Below, in pieces: positions 42,766 to 55,208 of a stretch of DNA of 60,000 nt. The position numbers and the translations under genes were made by a program. The DNA is taken from the NCBI RefSeq assembly GCF_032854445.1, contig NC_088304.1, positions 30,513,732 through 30,573,731 on the forward strand. Reading direction: 5' to 3'. Source of the stretch: Liolophura sinensis (Eukaryota; Mollusca; Polyplacophora; Chitonida; Chitonidae). The notes under the pieces are model-generated. The model was not told where the DNA came from. It did not search any database and was given only the letters and a program-made list of their open reading frames with translations. How positions within the stretch are numbered: position 1 is the stretch's first letter; each line of letters opens with the position of its first letter.

Positions 42766-43458
42766 GATGTGACAGATGTGAAGCATAGAATTATATATGT
42801 AGCCACTGATTCAAATCCATTTCAGTAGGTTTATTATATCTTTAGCCATTTTTACAACAGTTTGCTGTTGATGTGAAATACATGCAGGCTTTTCTCAGAA
42901 GTTCACCTTCCATTGTTATCTGTTAACCTTACAGTAACATTCCATGATGATCCTACCTTGTTTTTAAAACAAACCACTAAATGGTGTTTATTACCTTGAT
43001 GGTCTTAGTGTAAACAATTACTGTCTCTTCTTTACCTTTATCCCTCTCTATTCTGTGCTTTTTTGCTCAGTCCATTTTTCTGCTATTTCCCATTCTCTTT
43101 CTTAAGGCCTTTTGTGGTTTGGCCACTAATTTTTTTTTTGCATTTACTTTCACTTTCTTTTTCATGTCTACTTTCACCTTCTCTTGTGCTTCTACTTTCT
43201 TTTTGAATCCTGTATTGCCCCTGTATGGACTTTGGTAATCGTTTGTTACTGTTGCAAAATTGAATAGTCTGAAGCAGAAAACCAAAGCTTTGTATTCACA
43301 CTTCTTACAACTGTCATGTGAATGGTTTTTTGGGGTCATCTATAGCACAAAGTTAACCTTTGTGATTGTGTTAAAATGTAATAAAAAAAGCTCCTAAAAC
43401 AGAACTCCTTGCAAGGGAAGTAATGAAAAATCATCTTGATTGTACCTTCTTCTTAGAA

Positions 43459-43500
43459 GAGTAAAATATATATATATATATTTCTACTATATGTGGAGGA

Positions 43501-43538
<38 letters not shown>
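43459..43538. repeat. (TA)n microsatellites, two blocks
   Basis: A short TA run at about 43468-43480 and a longer one at about 43505-43538, separated by TTTCTACTATATGTGG. Confidence 0.93.
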
Positions 43539-43541
<3 letters not shown>

Positions 43542-44218
43542 CTACACGTATATGTGTGTTCTTCACGGGTATGAAACAGCTGTGTTTTTGTGTTAAGATT
43601 TCTTAAATACATGTAGCTGTAATCCTTTCTTGTACTACTCTCCTTATTTATATATGCTATATACATACACTCTAGCATGTCTAGTCATATTATGATATCG
43701 AAGTAGGACGAAATAGCTGCATATATACTGCTATATATTTTAGATACAACAAGAAGCAAATGGCGCATTATTATAGATCTTTATTCTATATAAATATGTG
43801 TACTTATAGAATGAGCCGTCTTTGTCAATTATCAGGCTCGTCTCTCTTTCTTTATACACTCGATACTCGGTATTTATACAGATTACAGGCTAGCGCTTTT
43901 GAGAAACAAGTTTCGGCCGTAAATCTGTTGTGTCTACCACCAATTTTTCATGGAACCGTTATTAATGAATGATTATCGCTTAACGCCACATCGGCAGCAT
44001 TTCAGTCACATCGTGGCCACTAACCATTGTAGTGTTATTATTGTTCACTGATTAAAGCATACCCTTGCCCATGCAGTTTAAGCGAGTTATTAAGTTGTTA
44101 TGAGTGTAGTTCAGATTAGACCAGTGCTTCGGTTGTGAAGAATCAGATGAGCTTGGAAGTACTTATCAAAACTTCTTCCACTTTACAAGAAGGCTAACTT
44201 CTGCAAATGGTCATGTGC

Positions 44219-44219
<1 letters not shown>

Positions 44220-44262
<43 letters not shown>
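44220..44262. repeat. (TA)n microsatellite
   Basis: Uninterrupted TA run of about 21 repeats. Confidence 0.95.
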
Positions 44263-44266
<4 letters not shown>

Positions 44267-46106
44267 CACTGGTTCGTCGCAGTAACCATGGTAATTTCAA
44301 TGTAACTAGGGATTCACTTCGACCTCCATGAATGCTATCCTGTAAATATGCAAATTAGTTTAAGTAGGCTTAATCGAGATCTTCTTCAAAGGTTTGGGTC
44401 GAATGAAAACAGTGGTATATATTTAAGTAATTGATGTCTAGGTGCAGTGACCAAAATATTTTTTATGAAAAATCGCCATTGGGTGTTTGCAGATCGATAT
44501 ACATGGCAAGCCTGTTGTGTCATCTTGCATGACGCCTCAGTAGACCTGTAATAGTAGTACAGAAATGAACGACTGCACAGCTTGGACCTGAATAAATTTA
44601 GGCGTGAAATGAATGTTCTCTAGTGAAACATGTAATTTATAATGTTGTAGATTAGATCACAAAATGTTAATGTAGGTGTAACTGTGATGTCCATTGTGCC
44701 ATTTGACGTAGAATGATGGATTTAAAGGGGTTAAACTTTCGAACGGGAAGTATCAGTGTATGTGTAGCATGCTTTTATTTTCTGTGTTTCTTGTATTTAC
44801 CTGTAAAGGATAAATATACAAGCACAGGGTGTGTAAATCGTGGCCAAGCACTACAGCTGAAGTGGCTGTATATATATTCATCAATCAGTATACAGCCCGG
44901 CTTGTACAAGTATGCGCAATGTTTTGGAATGGTAGCCCTAAATCACACTATATAGAGCAATGCAGAATTAAAGTTGCTCTAGTCTACGTGAACAAATGAG
45001 AAAAAGCAGCATATTACCGGCTATTGCTGATTCGGAGAAACGAGCAATTAATGTATGTAGGTTACTTCCCTGTTTGTTCTTTCCTGCCTGTATGAAAGAT
45101 ATGATAAGCTTAGGCTCTGTAAGTCCATCTAGATGAGTGTGTAAAGGATCTATACCGTGTGTAAACCATTGCATCACATTTATGGAAGTGGTGTAATTTT
45201 AATTTATATACAGCTTGAACATAAATATAAAGGACAGTTAAACCACAAATTCAGCAGATCTAGCTATTCGTGAAGTGCCTTGGAACGATGGTATACGGAT
45301 ATAAAGGATACGTTCTTTACATTTTTTTGTCTGTGCTTGTGTATGGGTGACAAGATGTCAACAAAAATACGTGCCTGTTCTGAAGGCAGATTTTTAAACA
45401 TTCTGTGAAAAGTCTAGTTAAACGTGTTAACGGAAACCTCAAGTAAATTTCAGTTGGAAACAGTCTCTTGGGTGACTGGTATCTGCTTAGTCTGGTTGTC
45501 AGCGGACATGCAGGAAAATGGCGCGTTAGGTATACGATATGTCATTATAACCCAGGGTGGTTGTTCATTGTTTACTCAAAAAAAAATCTCTTCATTTTAA
45601 CAGAATGTCCGTTGTCTGGGTGATGTTTGAATGAATTCTGCTATTGCAGCAGTTTTCTTTGTTCAATATGGCACACATATTGTGTTAATTCACCACAAAG
45701 ATTCCATGACTAACAGGATATTATGTTGAATATGACAGAATATTTTGTTGTAATAACATAATAATTCTAGCATCACTCGGACAACAGACTCCAGTTAAAA
45801 TTAAGAGATTGATTTTTGAGTGTTCCCAAGACTGTAATACTGCATACCATAGCCGATCCCAGGAAACTATATATATGACTTGAGTCCAGATTTCCAAATT
45901 CCACATGACCAGATGTATACTGTCCCAGAAATTCAAATTGTGATATTGTAAGCATAGAGTATACGTGATAGACGTTTCCCTGCAATCCTGACTTTTGGAA
46001 CCGAAAGTGTTCGTAGTATGTCACCTTCTTTTTTTAAAATCTTGACTTCCGCGAGCTTGTTTTATGACGGGGATTTCCTAAAGATATATACATAACACGA
46101 AAAGCA

Positions 46107-46231
46107 TGCGGATGGCCGTGGGTTTCCCCCGGGCTCTGCCCGGTTTCCTCCCACCATAATTCTGGTTGCCGTCGTAAAAGTGAAATATTCTTGAGTACGG
46201 CGTAAAACACCAATCAAAGAAATAAATGAAC
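46107..46231 (+). mobile_element. tRNA-derived SINE, 3' half only
   Basis: Contains GCGGATGGCCGTGGGTTTCC, GGCTCTGCCCGGTTTCCTCC and the tail TTGAGTACGGCGTAAAACAC then CAATCAAAGAAATAAATG. The head is absent. Confidence 0.85.
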
Positions 46232-46984
46232 ACCAGGCCTATTCTTACACATAACCCACGTCTCCCAAGAGGTCTGTGTCATGTATTTATGTTACAAAAA
46301 ATGCATTTGTTAATATCATTTGAGTATGTAATAATTTCATTTTAAACCTTTTTTATCGACCCAGGATTTTTGTGTACTTGTATAATGCAGGATTTTGTGT
46401 ACTTGTATAATGCAGGTGTTGCCTGTTTTCTTTGTATGACTTGAGAACATATCGTGGATATATAGCGTAAACATCGCCCGCACACAAAGAATATTGGGAC
46501 AAAAAATCGTCTGAAACGAGGATACACTGGAGATTTTTTGCCAAAAAATAATCTATATTGGCTAAAGAAATCAAATTTTCTGTGTTCACCAAGAATAGCT
46601 CAGATGATTGCCTTTCACTAAGTGTCAGACTCGTACCTATAATATCGTGTTAAAATGATTCCAAAATTTGAAAAGGCTGTATAGATTTCAAAAACTTACC
46701 AATTTTGAATGGTAACTCATGCACGTAAAAGGCTGATATATTGTGACCGGTAATTATTTGGGCTATTATCAAATAATAGCAACAGTTTGAATGGATTTGC
46801 GCAGATCAATTCTTGGCCAAAAATTACCGCTTTTGTTTATCACTATACATGCGAGTCGTGCATAAGTCAGTGTATTCAAACTGGGACAATTTAAAAATAA
46901 CCATCATTAAACAATGAAGTTAATTTGTATACTTTCCGGTAATTGGTTATTATTATGATATGTTTAAATCTGTATGAAGAGCTC

Positions 46985-46987
<3 letters not shown>

Positions 46988-47047
<60 letters not shown>
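46988..47047. repeat. (TA)n microsatellite
   Basis: About thirty uninterrupted TA repeats, among the longest in the window. Confidence 0.96.
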
Positions 47048-47053
<6 letters not shown>

Positions 47054-47330
47054 TATTTATTATCAGTACAACTTTGTGTCCGTTTTGGGGAGTAATTCTA
47101 GGCTTAAGTATACACATCTGCACACCAGATACGTCACTATATCTCAAGACACGACGTCATAACAAAAGATATATTATTGACTATGTATGGACATACTTTC
47201 CTCAGAATATATTAAATTGAACACCAATATGTTATATAGACTTTTTGTTGTATTTACTGCATGAAAAATGTTGAGCCTGGTTTGTTTCGTACAACGTGAG
47301 TAATAACAAGCCCGTGTGTTTTTGTGTCAA

Positions 47331-47595
47331 GGGGCCCACAGTGGCCAAGTGGTTAGCGCGCTAGCGCAGCACAATACCCAGGAGCCTTTCGCCAATGCTA
47401 TCGCTGTTAGTTCAAGTCCATCTCTTGCGGGCTTCTTCGGTCCTACGTGGGAAGATCTTCCAGCAACCTGCGAATGGTCGTGGGTTTCCCTGTGCTCTGT
47501 CCGGTGTCCTCCCACCATAATGCTGCGTCGTATAAGTGAAATATTCTGTTAAGAGAACGGCTTAAAACACCAGTCAAATAAATAAATAAATAAAT
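47331..47595 (+). mobile_element. tRNA-derived SINE, full length
   Basis: Head GGGGCCCACAGTGGCCAAGT then GGTTAGCGCGCTAGCGCAGC; B-box region TTAGTTCAAGTCC; core GAATGGTCGTGGGTTTCCC; tail GAAATATTCTG then TAAAACACCAGTCAAATAAA with (AAAT)n. No clear target-site duplication was found. Confidence 0.88.
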
Positions 47596-48680
47596 CTCAC
47601 TGTTTGGTTGGTATTTGTAACAGTAAAGGGTTGACGATGTTCTTCTGGACCCGTTTCCGCAACGAGATTGTACATACCCTACAATTCAGTTAACAGTTGA
47701 TTGTGAAAATAATTTACGGCGCTTGCACAAAAGAAATTGTAAGGTGGTTGGAATATTTTTAAGTTACAATCGTGATCATTGGCCAAATTTGACTCGGTGT
47801 GTAAGTGGACATGTACAGGTCAGTAACTTGTCTTGCCTTCATTTTCAAAAGTGTTCTACATCATAATGATTCAGCAGCTAGCAGCAACAATAAGTGAAAA
47901 AAGATTCGTAACATCTTTTTAATAGAACTGCGTGGCACATCTTTGCAAACCGAATCAGATGGTACTAAGTCTATCTACGGCAAAAATTTGTACTAGGGCG
48001 ATTGTAAATATTGACAATAAGGTCGGTCCGAAGGTAATTTGTGATTGTAAGTTACAGGTATCTTAGCTTACAATCCCCTCGTGTAAGTGGGTGTCGATTG
48101 TACGCTATGGCTACGATCGAGATCCTAGTGATTTACAACCAATTTAGGCTTACGATCCCTTTGTGCAAGCGGCCCTGGCCATTGTCGCGGTCTAACGTTC
48201 GTTGAAGACCACTTGTCTTCCGCCAATGGTAGTGTCTGTACCTGCGTCATATGTGTGAAAGTTCGTCAGTTAATTGCCAAAGGTCCGTGGTTTATTCCAA
48301 GTTTACTACGGTTACACCCATCCACGACACTGATTCTGGCGTTAAACAGCATGCAAGCAAACGGGTAAATAAATAGAATTAATCGAACGGGTCAAAGATT
48401 TCCTTATCTTTGCCAAAATCGGGGACACTCCAACAGGTTCAATGCCACTGACTGGTTTCCAGGCAGATTTTCACTCCAGATAATTTTGTTTCCTGTTTTC
48501 TGGACCAGTGCGTAGTATAGTGGCAGTTTTCTCTTTTTAGTCAACTTCAACTTAGTCCCGTGAGTATACGTCCGCAGTAGAGTAGCGGCAGATTTTTCTC
48601 TCACAAAAGGTAGCGCTAGTGTGAGTTTGCACCTCACAAATCTTTTATTGTGCAACGTGAATCATGTTGCGTTTTATCTG

Positions 48681-48765
48681 TGACGTATTGGGTCTACCCT
48701 CTGTGACGTCGCGCTGTTGATACTGCAGTGGAACGTCCAGCGACACTGAAATGACGTAATACGTC
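48681..48765. promoter_or_regulatory. cluster of CRE/ATF-like TGACGT motifs
   Basis: TGACGTAT at 48681, TGACGTCG at 48704 and TGACGTAA at 48752 within 80 bp, upstream of an ATG at 48800 that opens a 114-codon plus-strand ORF. The ORF itself (MVHRCKDSNGELVKLLPACI at its start) is not recognised. Confidence 0.3.
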
Positions 48766-50891
48766 CCACTTTGGGTTTTCTACCGACATCCCATTAGTCA
48801 TGGTCCATCGTTGTAAGGACAGCAATGGGGAACTAGTAAAACTCCTTCCCGCTTGTATCAAGACGGTCCAAAACTGCGTGCTAATTTGTTCTTTCCTTTA
48901 TCACGTCACAACTATCAGCGTACGTGTGCTCATAAAACATACAAGAGGTGCACATGCATTGCCATGTCATTTGGGCCGTCTGTGTAGCTCGTCCTCCAGT
49001 CTCCAATTGTTAGAGCTTTTGCCCACGAGTGCCCTTGTGCATACTACTTATAAACCGGTACCCCACAGTCAGTCATTCCCACGTGATTCCTCTGGATATT
49101 CATGCATTTTCCTTGCTCATAGTTTTTCGCCGTTATCACACTGACTTTCCTTTAGATATGGTAACAAACAATAATCATCGATATCGTCTGGATATTGGCT
49201 GGATTATTCTTGATTATTTTTATATTTCTTCCATATAGCATGGATTGAATGGATGGAATATAAGCGTTAATAGCGTTCTTAATATCGGTGTTTCCCGAAT
49301 AGAAGCCTGTATGCATGAAGTTATTTGTCGATCTGGAAAACGTGGATTAAAGCTGGGACGCATTTAAGTAATTGTTCCTGTTGTATATGAAAAAGGCTCG
49401 TAAGCTGACTTGGTATAATTTCGCACCAAGTGACAGATGGTGTTCTCTTTATTCCCATTTGTTTGCAGAAAACCTACCCTGTATGACTGATGTGTTTGAC
49501 TCCGGGATTTCAACATTTGATTTGACAATGTCAATACAGCCTGCAAATAACACATCCTGATTCAGGGAGTACAGATGTCGAAGTGAATGAACACAACCGC
49601 CCTGGTGAATCTCCAATGCGATATTTGCCATATTGACCTTAATGCATTATGTTAATTGCTCAGATCATTTTCGAAATAGTGTATCCTCGAAGGACGATGT
49701 CCTCCCGACCTTGCAAATAAAGAATCGAATACGCGAAGCGATGTCGAAAGTGAGATTGCATCCTCGAAAAGGGGAAGCAAAATAAGGAACTATACTGAGG
49801 CTTGTGTCAGCACGTGAATTTTTTCAGGACAATGAATTACACTGATTTAGCACCTTCGACATTCTGTTAAATAATTTAACACATATTGCTAACGAGAGAT
49901 AGAAAGTAGGCCTAATCTCAGGGTTTTCACCATTTCTGAAGGTTTACCTCTTTCGGTCATAGCTGCTTACTAAGGTGACTCCCATCTCACCCCCCATCCC
50001 CACAATGCTAGACATATATTTCTCTTTTTCCTTTTTTTCCCCATCTTTCCTAAATGGTGATCAAAACTATGCCCGTCAACTGTGAATGTTTTTGGTACTT
50101 CGCTATTTCCACATTGACGGTCTAAGCCACGAAATTGTGAGCGCATGGCCAAAAACGGACATTAGCCCCACGAACTTTCCAACACTATCCTCATTCGATC
50201 CATTTATTTGATTGGTGCGCTACTCGACAAATACTTGCATCGCTGACCAAAGTGCCTTGTGATTGATCAATCACAAAGATTAAATAACGGAAACGTTATA
50301 AAAATGAATGAGGTTTGTGCTATTCAAAAGTAAAATACCCTAATGGTAGAGTAACACTTATTACTGACAAATATTACAATGTCACAAGAAAATACAACTT
50401 TCAAAATCAGTTACCTGTCAACTATGAACAAATAAAATTTACTACAAATGGCAACGCACCACCGATTAGCCTATAGTGTAAACATTTTAGCACTACTGCG
50501 TCTCGTTTGAACTTAGCTTATCACAGACCTACTATAATAATTTAAGATTCGTTTCAGTAAATCTTTAAAAAATCGTAAGGCGCTTAAAAATTGTCTTATT
50601 TACGGTTATTGGGCAAGTTTACAGAATATTCAAACGGATGACAGCTGCATGCATGCCTAAAAAAAACTATAAAATCTAGATATTTTTTTCATTTACAACG
50701 AAGCTCACATTCACTTAAAATTTTGCCCACGGTTCATTGTAGCAAAAGGAGTAAATTCGGGATATTTTCTGCGTAAAAAAACGAACCCGCAAGTATTGAC
50801 ACCGTTGGCACAGATAACAGTATCGAAGCTAGACAAGGGAGGCAACTTCATAAAATGTTGTGTTTCCTTGAAAATGCTCTGATATTCTCCC

Positions 50892-51113
50892 TTGACTGAA
50901 GACACCGATTCAAATCACAAAGCGTGTCCACCTAAGCTTTTGGTAACAAGGGTTCGTGAGATATTTGAAAATTCGTTATCTCCTTACGTGCAGAACACGA
51001 AGTACAGTTCATGCGCACTGCGTGACATTTTGAGCCGCAACAAGAAATTTCTCGGTCAACCAATTAGGCCGCATCTAGTGCAAAGGAGACTAAGGAAAAC
51101 AATCCCAGTTTAG
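50892..51113 (+). CDS. unidentified ORF or exon, low confidence
   Basis: About 73 codons of charged, non-repetitive sequence ending in a basic tail, with LVTRVREIFENSLSPYVQN and FLGQPIRPHLVQRRLRK. It looks more protein-like than nearby ORFs, but has no recognised domain, no clear upstream ATG and no splice partner I could place. It may be an old coding remnant. Confidence 0.25.
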   Translation: MTEDTDSNHKACPPKLLVTRVREIFENSLSPYVQNTKYSSCALRDILSRNKKFLGQPIRPHLVQRRLRKTIPV

Positions 51114-51840
51114 AAAAAGAAAAGAAATACCAACAGTATAAGCTTGTTAAAGAAAAAGGGAGATTCAAGACTTAGCACTACGCAACAAAGCATAGTGGAA
51201 CCACGCGTGTATCATAAGAAATAAACGCTTTTTAGATCTTATTTAATCTATCCATCGAAACTGACATTCGTATACCAGCCGTTAACCATTATGGATTTTC
51301 CGGGTCAGTAATCGTAAGGCATTTTCCCAAAACGACGTTTAACACAAACCTGACATCAAATCTGATGACAAAATCAATAAATAAATAAATAAAACAAATA
51401 TATTTATTACAAAAAATATTTTTAAAAAATAAATAAGTTCCTAATAAACGCGTATGTTTCAAAGAACTAGCTCTATTAGGCCTGCGCATGAAACTCTGAC
51501 CTTATCAATAGGCGTTTTCTTATTACGTTTAGGCCTACGTTAACCTGATAACCATGGTTAACCTGTCTATAGTGACGCTTGTTAAGCTAAAAAAAGACCC
51601 ATCAAATAGGCATGTCATAATCACCAAAATACCACTGGAAGCTTTAATTTTTTTCTTTTAAATGTCCTCGTATTACCTGTTGAGATTCTATACTTCATAT
51701 ACGTTTATGCTTGAAATTGATATTGTTAATTAAGCAATGTGTTGGCGTTACAATAGTTGGTTTTCCAGTTACGGGTCATATTAAGATCCAGAGATGAAGT
51801 TTGTGTTGTGAAGCCTGTTCATTTAGCGATGAGTTCACAA

Positions 51841-52526
51841 GTAATGCTCATGAGAAAAGTAATGCTCATGCTGACTTCCTCTCCGACCGTACGTGGGTAG
51901 GCCTGCCAGCAACCTACGGACAGTCATGTGTTTCCGCCAGGCTCTGCCCGGTTTCTTCCCATCATAATGCTGGCCGCCGTAATGCTCATGCTGGCGTCCT
52001 CTCCGACCGTACGTGGGAAGGTCTGTCAGCAACCTACGGATGGCCGTGGGTTTCCGCCAGGCTCTGCCCGCTTTGTTCCCATCATAATGCTGGCCGCCGT
52101 AATGCTCATGCTGGCTTCCTCTCCGACCGTACGTGGGAAGGCCTTCCAGCAACCTACGGATGGCCGTGGGTTTCCGCCAGGCTCTGCCCGCTTTGTTCCC
52201 ATCATAATGCTGGCCGCCGTAATGCTCATGCTGGCTTCCTCTCCGACCGTACGTGGGAAGGCCTTCCAGCAACCTACGGATGGCCGTGGGTTTCCGCCAG
52301 GCTCTGTCCGCTTTGTTCCCATCATAATGCTGGCTGCCGTAATGCCCATGCTGGCTTCCTCTCCGACCGTACGTGGGAAGGCCTGCCACCAACCTACGGA
52401 TGGCCGTGGGTTTCCGCCAGGCACTCCCCGGTTTCTTCCCATCATAATGCTGGCCGCCGTCGTATAAGGGAAATATTCTTGAGTAGAGCGTAAAACACCA
52501 ATCAACTAAAAAAATCAAATAAAAAA
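51841..52526 (+). mobile_element. SINE copy with a tandemly amplified core
   Basis: The right end (52461-52526) is a normal SINE tail (GAAATATTCTTGAGTAGAGC then GTAAAACACCAATCAACT). The left end starts inside the core with no tRNA head. Between them lie five core copies (see the entry at 51861). Confidence 0.8.
51861..52460. repeat. 120-bp tandem array of SINE core, five copies
   Basis: The period is 120 bp: ATCATAATGCTGGCCGCCGT recurs at 51961, 52081, 52201 and 52441 and, with one change, at 52321. Each unit holds GCTGGCTTCCTCTCCGACCG, TACGTGGGAAGGCC, GGATGGCCGTGGGTTTCCGC and TCATAATGCTGGCCGCCGT. The copies are nearly identical. The 40-codon period keeps several frames open, producing ORFs of up to 230 codons on both strands; these are not genes. 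Confidence 0.93.
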
Positions 52527-52845
52527 GTAATGTGACATTATAATGTATATACTTCAGACCGTTAATTCAGCGCCTAAGTGCTGTATTTCTGGAAAACAAA
52601 ACTGAATTGTGGTAATTTAAAATGCTTAGATGACTTTATTACTTGAAGTTGTGTGGTTTTGGATGCCTGGGGATATATAATCATTCGTGGTTATTACATG
52701 GTGCTTTATGAACTATTGCAACGAAATCGCAGCTAAGATAGCTGTATTTTTGTGTTCGATCTAGGAATTATTCCCGGGCTGCGAGTTTGAAGTTTGAATT
52801 TGATAGCATGCCTAGAATATGGACTGTCAACCTTACATCGTCGAG

Positions 52846-53106
52846 GGGGCCTCCGTGGCTCAGCTGGTTAGCACGCTAGCGCAGTGTAATGACCCAAACC
52901 TGACAGCAAATCACCAATGCGGTCACTGTGAGTTCATGCTGGCTTCCTCTCCGGCCGTAAGTGGAAAGGTCTTCCTGCAGCCTGCGGATGGTCGTGGGTT
53001 TCCCTTGGGCTCTGTACGGTTTCCTCTTACCATAATGCTGTCCGCCATCGCAGAAGTGAAATATTCTTGAGTACGGCGTAAAACACCAATCAAATTAATA
53101 AATAAA
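52846..53106 (+). mobile_element. tRNA-derived SINE with target-site duplication
   Basis: Full-length copy with head GGCCTCCGTGGCTCAGCTGG, a GTGAGTTCATGCTGG B-box region, core GGATGGTCGTGGGTTTCCC, and tail TTGAGTACGGCGTAAAACAC, CAATCAAATTAAT and (AAAT)n. It is flanked by the direct repeat TACATCGTCGAG at 52834-52845 and 53107-53118. Confidence 0.95.
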
Positions 53107-53118
53107 TACATCGTCGAG

Positions 53119-54655
53119 AACTCACTATTGGGTTGTTTAAGAAATGGATCATTGTGACTATCGGCTTGGAACGTCCTTTCATGGTTTGTGGATTGTAAAC
53201 GTCGGATGCGTAGATTTACTCTAGCTTAGTTAATTTCCACACCGTTCTGACCTACAACCCAATGGCCTGTTTTTTTGGTGAAATAAAAGCAGATAACGTT
53301 CAACCATGACAAACTCAACTATAAGAATGACATAAATGGTTGGTCAACAACAATTTTACTTTAGAACGTAACAGTTGTAAAAAAGAGACCTGAGTATTTG
53401 CCTACAGTATGTTTACTTTGGGTTATTATAAGGCATGCATACACTCTCGGAAATCTGGGTTCTTCAGGTTTTTTGTTCTCATGTTTAGTTCTCTATGGAA
53501 CCTCTTGGTATGTGATATAATCCAAAACATCTGATTCCCACTGGGTAAGCAGTCAACAATGTCTCTGAAAAAAGTGCGAATTCTAACCGTTAGGTGGTGG
53601 TGGTTCCAGATTTATGTTTGTTTCTTTGTTTGGGTCGAACTTTGGTTTAACCTGTGTAATATGGGGAGAACCAAGTCAGGTGTCTTGAAGAACCAACTTT
53701 TCTTAGAGTGTACTTGACATTTTGACCACGCTTAACGGGCCCAGATACACGATTCAACTACGTGGTCAAGATAGATTGTACTTGTATGTACATATCATAG
53801 CTGACCTTATGCGAACTGCTGACCTTTAACCAAGGACTCGCGCTGACCTTTGACCCAGGGATAGCGCTGACCGCTAAATCAGCTTATATACGTTGGCGCC
53901 ACTCTGGCGTTGTGTGGAGAAGTGTATTTTGGCAATCATATAGGATAAATACGCTTGTATGGCCAGCTGGACTACGTGCATCTATAAACCACGGGCACAT
54001 GCATGGAGCACACGTAACTACCATAGCGATGTAATAACTACATTATTGGCTGTCATGGAAGTTACATGGAAGTGAATATCACAAGACGGTGAATCACTTC
54101 TCAAGCCTCTTGAATAGGACTAGTAACGACAAGCCTTGAATAAGCATATGTTGTGTATTAAACTCAAAGTTCTTGTCTGTTTTAGTATCATATAATTAAA
54201 GACGCACAGCACAGACAAGAAAACCAGGGCAGCGAGGACAGTGTGACAGCTGGGGGGTGGGGGCGGGGGGGGGGGGGGGGTATGCAGAGAAGGCTCGTAT
54301 GGTAAGTCAAAAACCAATACTGGCTTTGTAACTTTAATCTGGCGTCTGTTTAAAATTGAACTCGTACCATATATTGGTGTTTGTGGTGATTGTGGTGTTT
54401 CTGAGACACACTTTCTCCTACAATGTCTCCTATACCTTTGTTGCGTTGATGTAGTTGTTTGTAAGGGTACCTCATAACCGCATTTTTCAGGACAAAATTA
54501 AAGGTTACCACCTGTCCACGCCAATCCAGAACGGATGGATTGGATGAAATAGCAAGGCTTATGGCAAATGCTAGAAGATTATTTTTCGGACGGAGAAAAT
54601 ACCTTGTAATTTTATTTGAATGGTTATAATGCCTAATTTTTTGACTTCTTTGGAA
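53119..54655. other. non-coding stretch
   Basis: No gene recognised. A G homopolymer (54252-54280) interrupts the sequence. A short repeated phrase on GCTGACCTTTGACC and similar occurs at 53,800-53,880. Confidence 0.5.
54252..54280 (+). repeat. poly-G tract
   Basis: Twenty-nine bases that are all G apart from one T and one C. It is G-quadruplex-capable and likely to be unstable in assembly. Confidence 0.95.
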
Positions 54656-54659
54656 TATG

Positions 54660-55020
54660 ACCGGCCCGGATAGCACAGTTGGTAGCGCGTCCGCTTCAGG
54701 AGGGGTAGATCCAGGAACATTCTTGGGTCGAGTCACACCTAAGACTTTTAAAAGAGGAAGTTGTAACTTCCTCGCTTGGCGTTCAGCATGAAGGGGATAG
54801 TGCAACCCTGGTTGACCCGTATCAATATAATGGCTCGAGCGGGGCAACTTACTTGTCTTCGTTAAGTCGTCTCAGTGAAGCAGTACAAGATAAGAGAGCG
54901 GTGGAAATCCGTCCTGCGACAAGGAGGCACATTACATACACCCTTAGGATTCCTTCGTTGTCATATGACTGAAAAATTGTTGAGTACGACGTCAAACCCC
55001 AAACACTCACTCACTCACTC
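54660..55020 (+). mobile_element. third tRNA-derived SINE, ACTC-tailed
   Basis: Head GGCCCGGATAGCACAGTTGG then TAGCGCG (A box), GGGTCGAGTCACACC (B-box region), unique body, and tail AAAATTGTTGAGTACGACG, TCAAACCCCAAACACTCACT and (ACTC)n. I recall SINEs of this type in molluscan, especially gastropod, sequences. The minus-strand 165-codon ORF over it is spurious. Confidence 0.85.
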
Positions 55021-55083
55021 TTTGAAACATTCAAAAATGTGGCGTACATAGTCCCTGATCAACTTTGCAAGGCGCCAACAATT

Positions 55084-55208
<125 letters not shown>

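Larger units (their letters stand above)
42766..47330. other. non-coding stretch
   Basis: 4.5 kb without a convincing gene. It holds three (TA)n microsatellites, a SINE fragment at 46.1 kb, and a lysine-rich minus-strand ORF at 43067-43339 that I treat as composition noise. Confidence 0.5.
47596..51838. other. non-coding stretch with a possible promoter
   Basis: 4.2 kb without a firmly supported gene. A cluster of CRE-like TGACGT motifs lies at 48681-48760. A fragment resembling another SINE tail (GGCGTTAAACAGCATGCAAG) is at about 48339-48358. Two ORFs with some protein-like texture are listed separately. Confidence 0.45.

Noticed and set aside
43067-43339. 90-codon lysine-rich minus-strand ORF
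   Set aside because: The C-terminal half is simple-composition sequence complementary to a pyrimidine-rich tract; no splice partner or domain was seen.
47331-47410. tRNA gene
   Set aside because: A and B boxes are present, but the cloverleaf is not and the sequence continues into a SINE body. The same holds at 3.3, 12.18, 41.8, 52.85 and 54.66 kb.
51801-52518. ORFs of 230, 227, 179 and 159 codons on both strands
   Set aside because: They are produced by a 120-bp tandem SINE core whose period is a multiple of three; the repeated protein words have no independent coding support.
54350-54847. 165-codon minus-strand ORF
   Set aside because: It overlaps the head and body of the ACTC-tailed SINE and has no protein-like domain.
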